Assembly (NCBI GenBank): GCA_003550305.1 | Contig: QKYT01000008.1 | Coordinates: 131,911-149,697, forward strand | DNA: 17,787 bases | Direction of reading: 5' to 3' | Source of the DNA: Glomus cerebriforme | Taxonomy: Eukaryota; Glomeromycota; Glomeromycetes; Glomerales; Glomeraceae | Part shown: positions 9,068 through 17,787 of the stretch, piece by piece | How the letters are laid out: each line of letters opens with the position of its first letter | Numbering within the stretch: the first letter of the stretch is position 1 | The notes under the pieces: generated by a model | The model's input: only the letters and a program-made list of their open reading frames with translations | Database searches by the model: none | What the model was told of the DNA's origin: nothing | Program-made: the position numbers and the translations under genes

Positions 9068-10028
9068 GCAGATTTCAGACGTGCTACCATTTTTTTCTGG
9101 AGTAGCTATATTGGTCACAAGACTGAATGATTGAATGAAAATGTGCCATCCAATAAAATTGTTATCGTTCTATCATGCTGTAGTATAGTAAAAGTTAAGC
9201 TTATATAACTATATTATGTATAAACAACAAATAAACATATTTAAAGTGACAAGGGTGTTCTCTAAGTTAGAAAAAGCTAAAATAAAATTTTAAAACATTT
9301 ACCTGTAGAGGAAGCTGAATCAATACAATACTTTAAGTTGATCAATAGGAAAAGGATTTTTTTCATTTGCTACCCAGACATAACTTTACAAGAATGTTAT
9401 CATAATTCTTAAATTCCTAAAATTTTCATTTGTTGAAAGGCGGAGTTGTAATTTATATTTCAACTTCTTTTAACTTAACCAATAATGTTGCCAAGCTTTA
9501 TTAAGAAATCACCATTATTGCTTGTGCATGAATATTACTGATGAGTGAAGTCTAGGTAGCATGTAAATGACGCCCAAAGATTATGCAGAAATCAAAGATT
9601 AATGCCATCTATTACGAATGAATTATTGTTCATAGTTATTTAAGTAATTGCATTACATGTAAATATTTATACGTGATATACGTGATACAACTTGTTAAAT
9701 AGTTCCAAAACTTTATTTTTACTTTCTTTCAAACAGAAAATGCAGAGAATGAATCACAAAAAAAGAAAGCAATAAAACAATCTACCTTGCTTTAAGCAGT
9801 TATTTATGGTGAGTAAAGTTTATTAATTAGTTTATTTTTTTTTTCTTGTGAAATGGAAAATAAAAGGTTCGTTTGTGAATCTACTCTACTTATATAGATT
9901 AAGAATAATTATATAAAATTAAATTTTTGTCAAAATACTTATCGAACCCCAAAGAAAAATTATCTCAATGTCCTTTCACTCTAGATTAATTTCTATTAAT
10001 AGATGAATTATAAAATTTTCCTTATTTA

Positions 10029-10552
10029 TTACAATAAAATATGTGTCGTCAAAGTCTGGGTTAAACCAGATTCTGCTAAATTGTGATGAATAAATAGCCT
10101 TTCTACCTTGCCAAAGCTTGGTCTAATACTGTATATTGTTGACGTAGATTTCGGGAAAGGATTTTTCACACTAATGTCATTTACCATGAATTCAAACGAA
10201 AAAAAATATATATATAATCAACATTTACTTCTTCCAAGAATAACTCTACTTATTAACTGTGGATACACAACAATCTCAATAATCAGTTTCATCTGTTTCT
10301 GTGTCAAACATTCCTAAACAAATCCCTGATTCACGTAACAATCTATTTAAATCTTTGTAGTAATTTTCTTAATGAGGTATCATTAAAGAGTTATATTGGT
10401 GAATTTAATAACTTTTTATTAGCTTTCCAAACTAGGATGACCGCATGAAGCACATCTTCTTTCTCCGAACGAGCGAGTAATGATATTGGATGAGTAATAT
10501 TTTCATGTAATCGATAAGCTTTTAGATATCTTTTGAAAGAATGGATTATCCC
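10029..10552 (-). pseudogene. Eroded or unrecognised gene fragment(s)
   Basis: Several minus-strand frames in a row look protein-coding. From 10552 to 10391, 53 codons follow a possible TAGCTAG acceptor and include HSFKRYLKAYRLHENITHP and ARSEKEDVLHAVILVWKAN. After a stop, the same frame continues as NDTSLRKLLQRF. A shifted frame, about 10330-10265, gives LLRESGICLGMFDTETDETDY. From ATG 10187 to the stop at 10029, 52 residues include NPFPKSTSTIYSIRPSFGKVE and FIHHNLAESGL. The patch is less AT-rich than its flanks. Stops and frame changes argue for a decaying gene, but unrecognised introns could explain some. No family is recognised. Confidence 0.35.
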
Positions 10553-11445
10553 CTAGCTATAAAGCTTTGGCAAAATTATCAATATCACTTTATATTTTCA
10601 ATTTGATACGACAATTATTAATAAGACAAAAATTATTTTAAACAAGTACAAGAAATTCAATGATTGTAATGTATGATTGGATCTTTAAATTGAATAAATA
10701 TTACCTAAATTTAGGTAGAAGAAGGGAAGGTTCTGATCGGTACTAGTTTATAATTAAAGTTAAATCTATTTTTGATTTTATGGAACATAAATATCATAGG
10801 ATATTAAATAAATATAAGTACAAATCAATTTGGATTGGCTCGATATCATATGATCAAATAAATGAAACTATATTTTTTTTTACAACACTCCGTGTATTAC
10901 AAGATAAGAGATTTTAGCCACTTTACTAGAAAAGTTTATATGGTCATTTATATGGAGTCGTTAGGGTTTGACAAATTGGGTAGATTTAATAAAAACATCA
11001 TTACCCGTCTCAAAAAATCATAGCATTATATTTGTATTTTCTTTTCTTTTTTTTTTTTGTGATGAATATTATTTGTTTTCTTTAAAAAAGATTTGTTGTA
11101 CATATTGTAGTAGTTGCACGATACTTTCATTGACAGAAGATTGGCTACATGCATAGATAAATTATCGTTTTTTCCCTTATTATGCATGTCGACCTATATG
11201 TTTATTATAATAAACACTTTTAATTCATATCTTTTATCAAAGAGTTTCAGTTCACTCTTAATATCTAAAAAAAAAAGTATTTATTTAGATTTACCTTTTT
11301 TTAAAAGTTATTGTAGTTATTTTTATAATTGAGAATGTTATATATCTTTTTTATCAACATATCAATGCATTATTTATTATATTTTATAATACTTATTCTT
11401 CGAGAAATTATACTCCTTCATGTGATTCGTTTCACGACTTTTAAC

Positions 11446-11452
11446 ATATAAA
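11446..11452 (+). promoter_or_regulatory. TATA-like element for the GT31/GT34 fusion gene
   Basis: ATATAAA lies about 70 bases upstream of the ATG at 11520. It precedes a T-rich tract of about 16 bases that ends just before the start codon, a common layout for fungal core promoters. Weak evidence in DNA this AT-rich. Confidence 0.3.
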
Positions 11453-11519
11453 TGCATAAAAATCAATCCATCATTTGTATTGGTATTTTTTTTTTTTTTT
11501 TGCCTCGATAATTGAAAAG

Positions 11520-13397
11520 ATGGCACAATTAAATAAATTGATAAATTACGTGAAATATCAATATCATAAAGTGAAGTTAATTCATTTATTAATTACGGCA
11601 TTAATAATAACTTTATTCGCAACACCTTATTATATAGATTATAATAATTATATATCTATTAACGATGAATATATATCAATTTCAACTCCTTATCAAGATA
11701 ATAATCCGATACAAAACATGACATGTCCACATTATAAAACCGTATTATTTATCTCTTCAGAAATGGAACAAATTGACAAACGTATGTTAATGAGAGAAGA
11801 ATTATTTGGTATTACAGATAATTTAATTCCTTGTATGAAACAAGATACTACCGAAATTTTATATAAATTTTTTGTAAGAAAATCAGAGAATATTGATGAA
11901 AAATTATTGTATTTGTATAAAACTGAACAAATGGAATATTATAATGATATTGTTGAAGTTGATGTACAACAAAGTGATGATTGGCATCAATCTTTACTTG
12001 AACATGTGAGTATCCGCAAGTTAGAGTAAGATCACATGATCATTCTATAACCCTTTTTTTCTCATTTTTTTTTTTTTTTTGTCTTTTCCAAATTTTTAAA
12101 TATATTTAGGCTCAATCTTTACAAGAAAGTTGTACAACATTTGATCATTTAATATTAATCGATATATTTACTATGATAAATCTCGAAAAAGTTCAAAATA
12201 AAATTTTATCCTCAATGGATGATACACGAAAAATGGTATGGGGATCTTTCGTTTCTAATAGGACGGAAAATATGGCAGTAATAATGGGATCATCAGCAAT
12301 ACAACCAATTCTTAATAATTTAAATCTTAAATTAAATTACACAAGTATTATATCAAGTTTATATTTTTATAATCAAAACAATCCAAATGAAAAAATTCTG
12401 GATGATTTGATTTTTATTAATGATCCAATAAGTATATTAGAATGGCCAAATTCAATTAAAGGTATTGATTGTATTGATTGTATTTTTGCAATTGGTCATC
12501 TTTATCAAGATTTGGAAATTAGAAATATTAAGAATGAACTAAATATTTCAACGACACTTCCTTGTAATGCTCGCTCGGATCTTAAAATGTATTCAAAAGA
12601 GACGACAAGTAAATCAAGATCAAATATAGCTGTGTTATCAAGTAGTTTCTTATATGATGATAGTTGTATGGTGAAGGCCGGTCTTCTTTCTTCAAAAAAT
12701 AAACGTGAATATGCCGAAAAATATGGTTATGCGTTCGTACCTCGTTCAACCGAATTTATTCAACAAATTTATCAAAAAAGGAGAGCAGTTTGGGGTAAAA
12801 TTGATGCCATAGAAAAAGTTTTACCCTATTATGAATGGTTATTGTGGATTGATATGGATGCTATTTTCGTTAATAGATCTATTTCTATTGAAAAATTATT
12901 GAAAGATTGTGAAGAAAGAGCTGGTGGAAAAAAAGCATTTGAAAAAATTAATCTTATTATAGCTAGACCTGTTGGTGATAAAATGATTAACGCTGGTGTT
13001 TTTTTAGTTAGAAATTCTGATTGGGCTAGAGATTTTTTTAGACATGGGGTACAACCTAGATATGATCTTTCTACTGGTAGAAATAGTTTAGAACAACAAG
13101 CCATACGTGATTCTATTAAAAAACCATATTGGGGACCAAATGTAAGTATAAAGAAAATAGTTCCTTTTTGTCATTTTGAAAAATTTTTATTCTAATTTAC
13201 TTCTATTATCATAGGTTTTGTATTTAGATCAAGATGATCATACAATAAATACTTTCCCTAATAGATATGTTCGTGGTGATTATATTGTACATTATGCACC
13301 TGTACCCGGATGTCCTGCTACTAAAGTACTTAAGGGGTTATTAAAAATTAAAGTGTTAGAAGAATCCCCTAATGCTTTTATATCAATACCATTTTAA
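11520..13397 (+). CDS. Fusion glycosyltransferase: degenerate GT31-like domain plus GT34 (GMA12/MNN10) domain
   Basis: Exons are 11520-12005, 12110-13141 and 13215-13397, giving 566 residues. Residues 19-38 form one membrane helix, so this is a type II Golgi protein. Residues 70-305 follow the layout of a GT31 domain: an RMLMREELFG block, YYNDIVEVD, then FDHLILIDIFTMINLEKV where GT31 enzymes have their DDD motif. Here the triad reads D180-I-F, so metal binding is probably lost. Residues 333-560 are GT34: KREYAEKYGYAFVPR, RAVWGKIDAIEKVLP, the DxD motif in WIDMD (D410, D412), NAGVFLVRNSDWARDFF and a C-terminal HYAPVPGC. GT34 retaining enzymes transfer galactose, mannose or xylose to N-glycans or wall polysaccharides; the sugar here is unknown. 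An in-frame ATG at 11475 is rejected because it would translate the promoter T tract. A convergent GT31 gene follows. Confidence 0.92.
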
Positions 13398-13483
13398 ATA
13401 TTTCAAAAAATTGATAATTTGATAATAATCTTTCTTATAATTTGTATAATTTGTATTTTTTTTTTTCAATTTGTAACATTAGG

Positions 13484-13489
13484 AATAAA
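13484..13489 (+). terminator. Poly(A) signal AATAAA for the GT31/GT34 fusion gene
   Basis: AATAAA, followed by overlapping AATAAATAAA copies, lies about 87 bases after the stop codon and after a T-rich stretch. That is a usual distance for a fungal polyadenylation signal. It sits within the 177-base gap shared with the convergent GT31 gene, so the two transcripts' 3' ends may overlap. Confidence 0.35.
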
Positions 13490-13574
13490 TAAATAAAAAT
13501 GATTAATCTACAGTATTAAAAAAATAAAATAATTTATATAATGTATTATTATTAAATGCTTTGATACTGAACAG

Positions 13575-14648
13575 TCATGTGATGAAAATTTTTAGATCAG
13601 GAATGTATAAATTAATAACACTCTCCCATGCGGGAATTTCTTTTAACCGATGTATAACGATTGAGTCTGGTGATGCCCATGGTCTCCAACTAAAATGTTT
13701 TCTAATTCTTGGATCATTAAAAATTAAACAATTTTCTGATATTAGAATCCGAGTTGAATTTGCATGATTCATCAACCAGTATCCCAAATACCGATCCTCG
13801 TGCCCATCCCATTCAGTTTGATTGAATGGAGAAGAGGCAATCATGTGAACGTGATCTATTGAAAGAACTTCAAGTTCTCCATAAACAAAGTGAGCAGGAT
13901 TCTCAAATCCATAATACAAATTTTTTCGTGGCAATGGTCGAAGGTTGAGAGCTAAATTTTGAAAATGTATAAATGCATCATCATCTGTCTTTATGACGTA
14001 ATCGTATTGCTTTTCAGAGTACCCAGCGACCCACTTCCAATAATAATATGCCTTGTTTTTATTCATATTCTCTATAGTATCCAACATTATAAGGTCACCA
14101 TAGGTATCATTTTCGATGTTTAATTGTGATTTTAATTTAGGAGTATATTCATCTTGAGGTGGTATTCCAATGATAAACCTAAAATCCACTTTATCATCAA
14201 TCAAATTTAATTGTTGTTTTAAATTTATCGTTCGTAATAAATTTCGAATTTCAAATGTATCCGCCACTGTCCATATGCCAATAAAGATACGAACTGGTGA
14301 CCAATTCCATAATTGTTTGAAAGTAAATCCTTTTCCTTCATGATAACTATCACATTCCATCTTTTTTTGGAAAGGAATAGGCCCATATGTTTTATTTCCT
14401 TTATAAGTGTGTTTTATCCATTTTGGGTTTGATTTTGGTCTCGGTGTTGATTTCTGTGTTTGTTCTGGAGCTGCTATTAAAGTTGTTGAAACTAATTGTG
14501 TAGTACTATTTTCATTCAAGCGAGAGGATGATACGGGTGGTGATATTTGTGTTGTTGTAATGTTATTATTATATTCTAAATAAAAAAATGCAATAATGAG
14601 TAGACATATTATTATAATTGAGAATAATATAAACGGGCGATGAGCCAT
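13575..14648 (-). CDS. GT31-family glycosyltransferase (beta-1,3-galactosyltransferase-like), single exon
   Basis: The uninterrupted frame of 357 residues begins at ATG 14648. Residues 6-26 form one N-terminal membrane helix after a short cytosolic tail. A Thr/Ser/Pro-rich stem of about 90 residues follows, giving type II Golgi topology. The catalytic domain (about 118-350) has the GT31 signature: an FIIGIPP strand, YGDLIMLDTIENMNKNKAYY, the metal- and UDP-binding DDD motif in VIKTDDDAFIH (D222-D224), a NLYYGFEN loop and GHEDRYLG (E284-D285), matching the family's EDVYxG. All usual catalytic residues are present, so it should be active. GT31 enzymes add beta-1,3-linked Gal, GlcNAc or GalNAc; donor and acceptor here are unknown. 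N-glycosylation sequons occur at N180, N276 and N297. It lies tail to tail with a fusion protein carrying a degenerate version of the same domain. Confidence 0.93.
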   Translation of the reverse strand: MAHRPFILFSIIIICLLIIAFFYLEYNNNITTTQISPPVSSSRLNENSTTQLVSTTLIAAPEQTQKSTPRPKSNPKWIKHTYKGNKTYGPIPFQKKMECDSYHEGKGFTFKQLWNWSPVRIFIGIWTVADTFEIRNLLRTINLKQQLNLIDDKVDFRFIIGIPPQDEYTPKLKSQLNIENDTYGDLIMLDTIENMNKNKAYYYWKWVAGYSEKQYDYVIKTDDDAFIHFQNLALNLRPLPRKNLYYGFENPAHFVYGELEVLSIDHVHMIASSPFNQTEWDGHEDRYLGYWLMNHANSTRILISENCLIFNDPRIRKHFSWRPWASPDSIVIHRLKEIPAWESVINLYIPDLKIFIT

Positions 14649-15133
14649 TTTAAACGGATAAAGAATAAAAATATTTTTAAAAAGTGAAAATTAAGTTTTT
14701 TTTTTTTAAAAAACCAGACGGATTATCAACAAGCATATCACCCCACTTTTTTTCTCTTACACTGAATGTTTACAATTTTTAAGTAATCACATGCTCAACA
14801 AAGAATTATGCAGATTTCTAAAAAAAAACCAAAATAACAATTTTAAAAATAAAAAATAATAGTGACATGTGGATCAGACTTAAAACCACTTAAATATGAT
14901 TTTTACCGTCATTGTGCCACGTTAAACAAGTGATAGAGATCTCGATTTTCTCGGCGAATATCAAACGTTAAAATGTCCGTGTTGATTTGAAAAAAGTTAT
15001 AAGGGATGAAGAATCGAATAATCCACACTCTCATCATGGTTTAGTTGATGATTTTAATAATATTATTAAGCTCGATTTTATTCATGATTTTGGAAAATAA
15101 TACGGCTGCTCCTGACTATTCATATTTAAAGAT

Positions 15134-15163
15134 AGACAAGGGGACGATTGTCAATCCTTGTCT
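15134..15163. repeat. Small hairpin with overlapping direct repeat
   Basis: AGACAAGG and CCTTGTCT form an 8-bp perfect stem with a 14-base loop. Its 3' arm overlaps a direct repeat of TGTCAATCCTTGTC and TGTCAATCCTGTC. It is not followed by a gene, so no function is proposed. Confidence 0.4.
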
Positions 15164-17381
15164 GTCAATCCTGTCAAAAGGAAATCCTAGCTTTAATTTT
15201 ATTATTTTCTAAATTATCAACTTATTTTTGTGATAAAATCAGCCGTAAAATTTCAGTCAATATACTAAGAAAAGATAAACAAGAGTAATGTTGCCAAATG
15301 GCCACACGGTAATCTTGTCCTGACAAATCAGATTTCTCAGGTTTGGTTTTGTGTGAAAGATGTTTTTTTTTTGAGGAGAAAAAATAATTAATGGTTTAGA
15401 AATTGTAATTTTTTTTTTTGCTTTTAAATGTTAAGTTTTGAAGAGGGATTTGACATTTATAATACTCACAATTAGAATCAGAGTCAATTAGTTTTTTAAC
15501 TATGCAAGATAAAAATTCCAGTAAAAGGCATTTCGATTAAAGGCTTGCGGCCCCGTTTGTTTTGACTTGGTATATTCATTGAAGCAGTTGAAAGTCAACA
15601 TTAGCTCTGTAGAACGTGAAGAAAAGATTAATATTATATCACTCGAAATATTTTAGACGATAAACCAAGTTTTACACTTACGACATGTGGAATGTAAAGT
15701 TGTTAATAGAACTTTGGTGAGAAGTTATGTAATTTGGCCAACATCACAATTTCCTTTTTGAATTATACTAGCCTTGTACTTATTTAAAAGACTAATTCGT
15801 AAATCGTATTTGTAACACATTTTTTGTAACACATGACACATGATATTTTTAACAACGTTTCGTTTATGTTACTTATTAGGGCACACATAACACGGGCTAT
15901 AAAATTTGTGAGCCGGATATATTGAATTTTTCACTTCTATAAGTTTACATGCTACTATTTCGAATTTGTCTTTAAGGTCATTAATAAAATGAAGCATTAA
16001 AAAAGCAAGACAAAGTAAAATAATATATACCAATTGGAATTCTGTTATTTTGTAGAACAAAATCGGGAGTTAATCGTTATCTCAATCTGTAATGCAGGAA
16101 ACGTAAATAGTGATATGTCACAATTTACAATGATGGCAACGTGCCAAGCTTTGTAAAACCAACAAATGTAGCTTTCCAGGAAAGGTTAAAGCAAAAGGTT
16201 AAAACATCTGATGAATTGATGAAAGAAAAATGTTTTTGTTTTTTTTTTTGTGGATAACAGATAAGTAGTTACGATTTTTCTATACAATATGATTTTTAAA
16301 AATGAATTCTATTAATTATTCTTATTTCCCATTTGCATAAATGAACATGTGTTTATATTGGTTTATATTGAAAAAATCAAGTTTAAATATGATCTGATGC
16401 CAAGGACATTAAGGCTATGCCGGAACAGGCTAGAATTGGTAAATACACGTTTAACTTGATTAGGTAAAATGTTTATTTTTTTTTATAGGTTTTTTTTCCT
16501 TTATCAACGTTCATTTTCAAATATACTGGCGTAATTATATATTTTTATAAAAATATATAATTTCTTTAAATTGTCCGTGGCGCAGTATCGAACGCCATTA
16601 TTAATAACAGAGAGGTAACGTTATACTATTTATTATGAAACCAAAAATGCAGGGATGTTTTATAAATAAAACATGTACAGTACTAAAAACATACTTATTC
16701 CAGAATAAATTCGGTTTCTTTTTATTTTTTGATTGAATTTTTCTAAGTTTGGGATTTTTACGTTTATTTCGACTACTGTAATATCATTCGACATATGCGG
16801 AAGAATGTGAAATCCAAAGCGAGAATGATAAATATACCTTCTCGGAGTACAACGGGTGTTCAGTTATGTCACAATAATAAATTTCAATCATACAATGTTA
16901 TCTGACAAAAAGGTTCTGAAAGACAAAAAAAGTCAGATTTTTTAGAAATTCATTTCCTATTTTATTATTTTGTAGATTAAACATTAAGTGATTGTTTATT
17001 TATTTCATTATTCCCTTTATAGAACTTTTTCGGTTAGAGTTAGTTTCGAAAGCGCCCATACGGAAAGATCTTTAAATCTTAATATGAGAAAGATTCGTAT
17101 CTTACGGGAAAAAGTGGCTTATACTCTTAGAAAATTTTCCCCGCTTAACCTGATTCTTTTTTCTTTTGAGATCGATATTTGCATTGTTCAATTTAAATAA
17201 TTTATAAAAAAATTATTTTTATTTGATCTGCAAATTAATTTATTAATTAATTAATGTTCCGTTTATTAAATTTAAATTATGAAAAATTACTTTACTTTTT
17301 AATTTCAATCGTAATATTTAAAATCATTCTTCTTTAATAACTTTTTTTTTGTCGATACATGACAATGATGATTATCTACGA

Positions 17382-17401
17382 TTTTTTTTTTTTTTTTTTT
17401 T
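17382..17401 (+). repeat. T20 homopolymer tract
   Basis: Twenty uninterrupted T residues occur within a T-rich stretch. This could be the fossil poly(A) tail of a minus-strand retroposed sequence or simple slippage. No target-site duplication is evident. Confidence 0.6.
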
Positions 17402-17639
17402 ATACAAAGAAAAAAAAATTAGTAATTTACTATGAAATGCGATAACCTGTCATTTAATTATAGTAAAGTTTAATTTTATTTTTGATATACAAAATCTAAA
17501 ATAACTTATTTATATTGTTATACAATAAATTTAAGGAAGTTCTTTAAATAAATTAGTAAAAATATTACCCGAAATTTGTTATGTGGGTAAAAAAAAAATT
17601 TTTTTTTGTACATCCCGAATTACTTTTTAGGTAAATTTA

Positions 17640-17756
17640 GAAATGTATAAAAACTTTGAATTCCTCATTTTTTTCCGATAAGTTCTCGATTTTTATTTTT
17701 TTCGAAACTTTGATTTTTTTACTTTTACTTTTTTTTTCCTTTTCCTTTACCTTTAC

Positions 17757-17787
<31 letters not shown>
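17640..17787 (+). repeat. Polypyrimidine tract ending in T26 at the window edge
   Basis: The last 150 bases are strongly pyrimidine-biased on the plus strand, with CCTTTT/CCTTTAC units. They end in 26 T residues from 17762 to the edge. Such tracts often precede fungal transcription starts, so a plus-strand gene could begin beyond the window. An assembly break at the homopolymer is equally possible. Confidence 0.55.

Larger units (their letters stand above)
8060..11519. other. Long intergenic region without an intact gene
   Basis: I find no intact gene between the MCMDC2-like start and the glycosyltransferase start. Structures seen are listed separately: a perfect dyad at 8206-8275, a diverged inverted duplication at 8673-9067, and coding-like minus-strand frames at 10029-10552. 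A short minus-strand frame that reads FFETGNDVFIKSTQF (about 10961-11020) and a 5-bp hairpin TCTGG-GTTAAA-CCAGA (about 10057-10072) are also present but carry little weight. The rest is AT-rich with T tracts up to about 12 bases, such as near 11049 and 11489. Confidence 0.65.
14649..17787. other. AT-rich region without a convincing gene
   Basis: The first roughly 200 bases should contain the promoter of the GT31 gene. Beyond that I find no intact gene. Several short islands of higher G+C read as coding-like on the plus strand (about 15523-15760, 16115-16255, 16398-16463, 16784-16877 and 17022-17160), but they do not join into a believable spliced gene. A hairpin lies at 15134-15163, an A10T9 palindrome at 17589-17607, and T tracts of 20 and 26 bases near the end. 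Confidence 0.6.

Noticed and set aside
9538..9544. CTGATGA, a hammerhead-ribozyme core or C-box-like motif
   Set aside because: No GAAA follows at a stem-II distance and no D box CTGA follows at snoRNA distance with flanking complementarity. A chance match is more likely.
10108..10317. Plus-strand 69-codon open frame
   Set aside because: It is hydrophobic and low in complexity, and lies opposite a minus-strand frame with more protein-like composition.
11475..11519. Upstream in-frame ATG extending the GT31/GT34 fusion by 15 residues
   Set aside because: The extension translates a T tract as poly-Phe and would put the start close to the TATA-like site. ATG 11520 is followed directly by a normal short cytosolic tail and membrane helix.
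12829..13104. Minus-strand 91-codon open frame
   Set aside because: It is antisense to the conserved GT34 catalytic region and shows no coding features of its own.
13561..13767. Plus-strand 68-codon open frame
   Set aside because: It is antisense to the C-terminal part of the GT31 gene and has no recognisable domain.
15869..16060. Minus-strand 63-codon frame with a possible membrane helix
   Set aside because: A run of Leu, Ile and Phe is expected from AT-rich DNA. There is no homology, no partner exon and no promoter context, so it is not called a gene.
16578..16590. tRNA A-box-like string TGGCGCAGTATCG, also resembling part of U4 snRNA
   Set aside because: There is no matching B box at the right distance, no acceptor stem or cloverleaf, and no Sm site or U6-pairing region, so neither a tRNA nor a U4 gene can be supported.
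1..17787. CRISPR array, bacterial operon, prophage or rRNA
   Set aside because: No regularly spaced direct repeats, ribosome-binding sites or rRNA-like sequence were seen. The spliceosomal introns show a eukaryotic nuclear source.

Overview
The window looks like nuclear DNA of an early-diverging, very AT-rich, intron-dense fungus. The best guess is an arbuscular mycorrhizal fungus (Glomeromycotina, Rhizophagus-like). The evidence is the many short GT..AG introns, the long homopolymer A/T tracts, fungal-type GT34 and GT31 glycosyltransferases, a Tc1/mariner relic, and an MCMDC2-type gene, which I believe most yeasts and filamentous ascomycetes lack. The genus-level guess is inference; no marker gene is present.

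Layout. Positions 1-139 hold the 3' end of a Tc1/mariner transposase, followed by about 1.3 kb of AT-rich intergenic DNA with a degenerate AGGAC/GATC repeat and a short unexplained minus-strand reading frame. At 1425-2013 (+) is a two-exon SnoaL/NTF2-like protein. It runs tail to tail into a six-exon inosine triphosphate pyrophosphatase (ITPA/HAM1) at 2056-2987 (-). Directly upstream of ITPA on the same strand is the largest gene, 3115-8059 (-). I reconstructed it as 26 exons encoding 994 residues, and it is a clear homologue of MCMDC2, the MCM-domain protein tied to meiotic recombination in animals. From 8060 to 11519 I find no intact gene, but there is a 15-bp perfect dyad, a diverged inverted duplication carrying a Cys-rich fragment, and a patch of coding-like minus-strand frames. 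At 11520-13397 (+) is a three-exon type II membrane protein that fuses a catalytically degraded GT31-like domain to a GT34 (GMA12/MNN10) domain. Facing it tail to tail at 13575-14648 (-) is a stand-alone GT31 glycosyltransferase with an intact DDD motif. The rest (14649-17787) has no convincing gene, only short coding-like islands, small hairpins and long T tracts.

How the genes relate. ITPA removes non-canonical purine nucleotides and MCMDC2 is expected to act in recombination; their adjacency is probably incidental. The two glycosyltransferases are a more meaningful pair. One has an intact GT31 active site. The other carries a GT31-like module that has lost its metal-binding triad but is joined to an apparently intact GT34 catalytic domain. 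A shared role in Golgi synthesis of a galactose- or mannose-containing glycan is plausible but inferred. The most notable items are the MCMDC2 orthologue in a lineage long regarded as asexual, if the host guess is right, and the GT31-like/GT34 fusion beside a GT31 gene.
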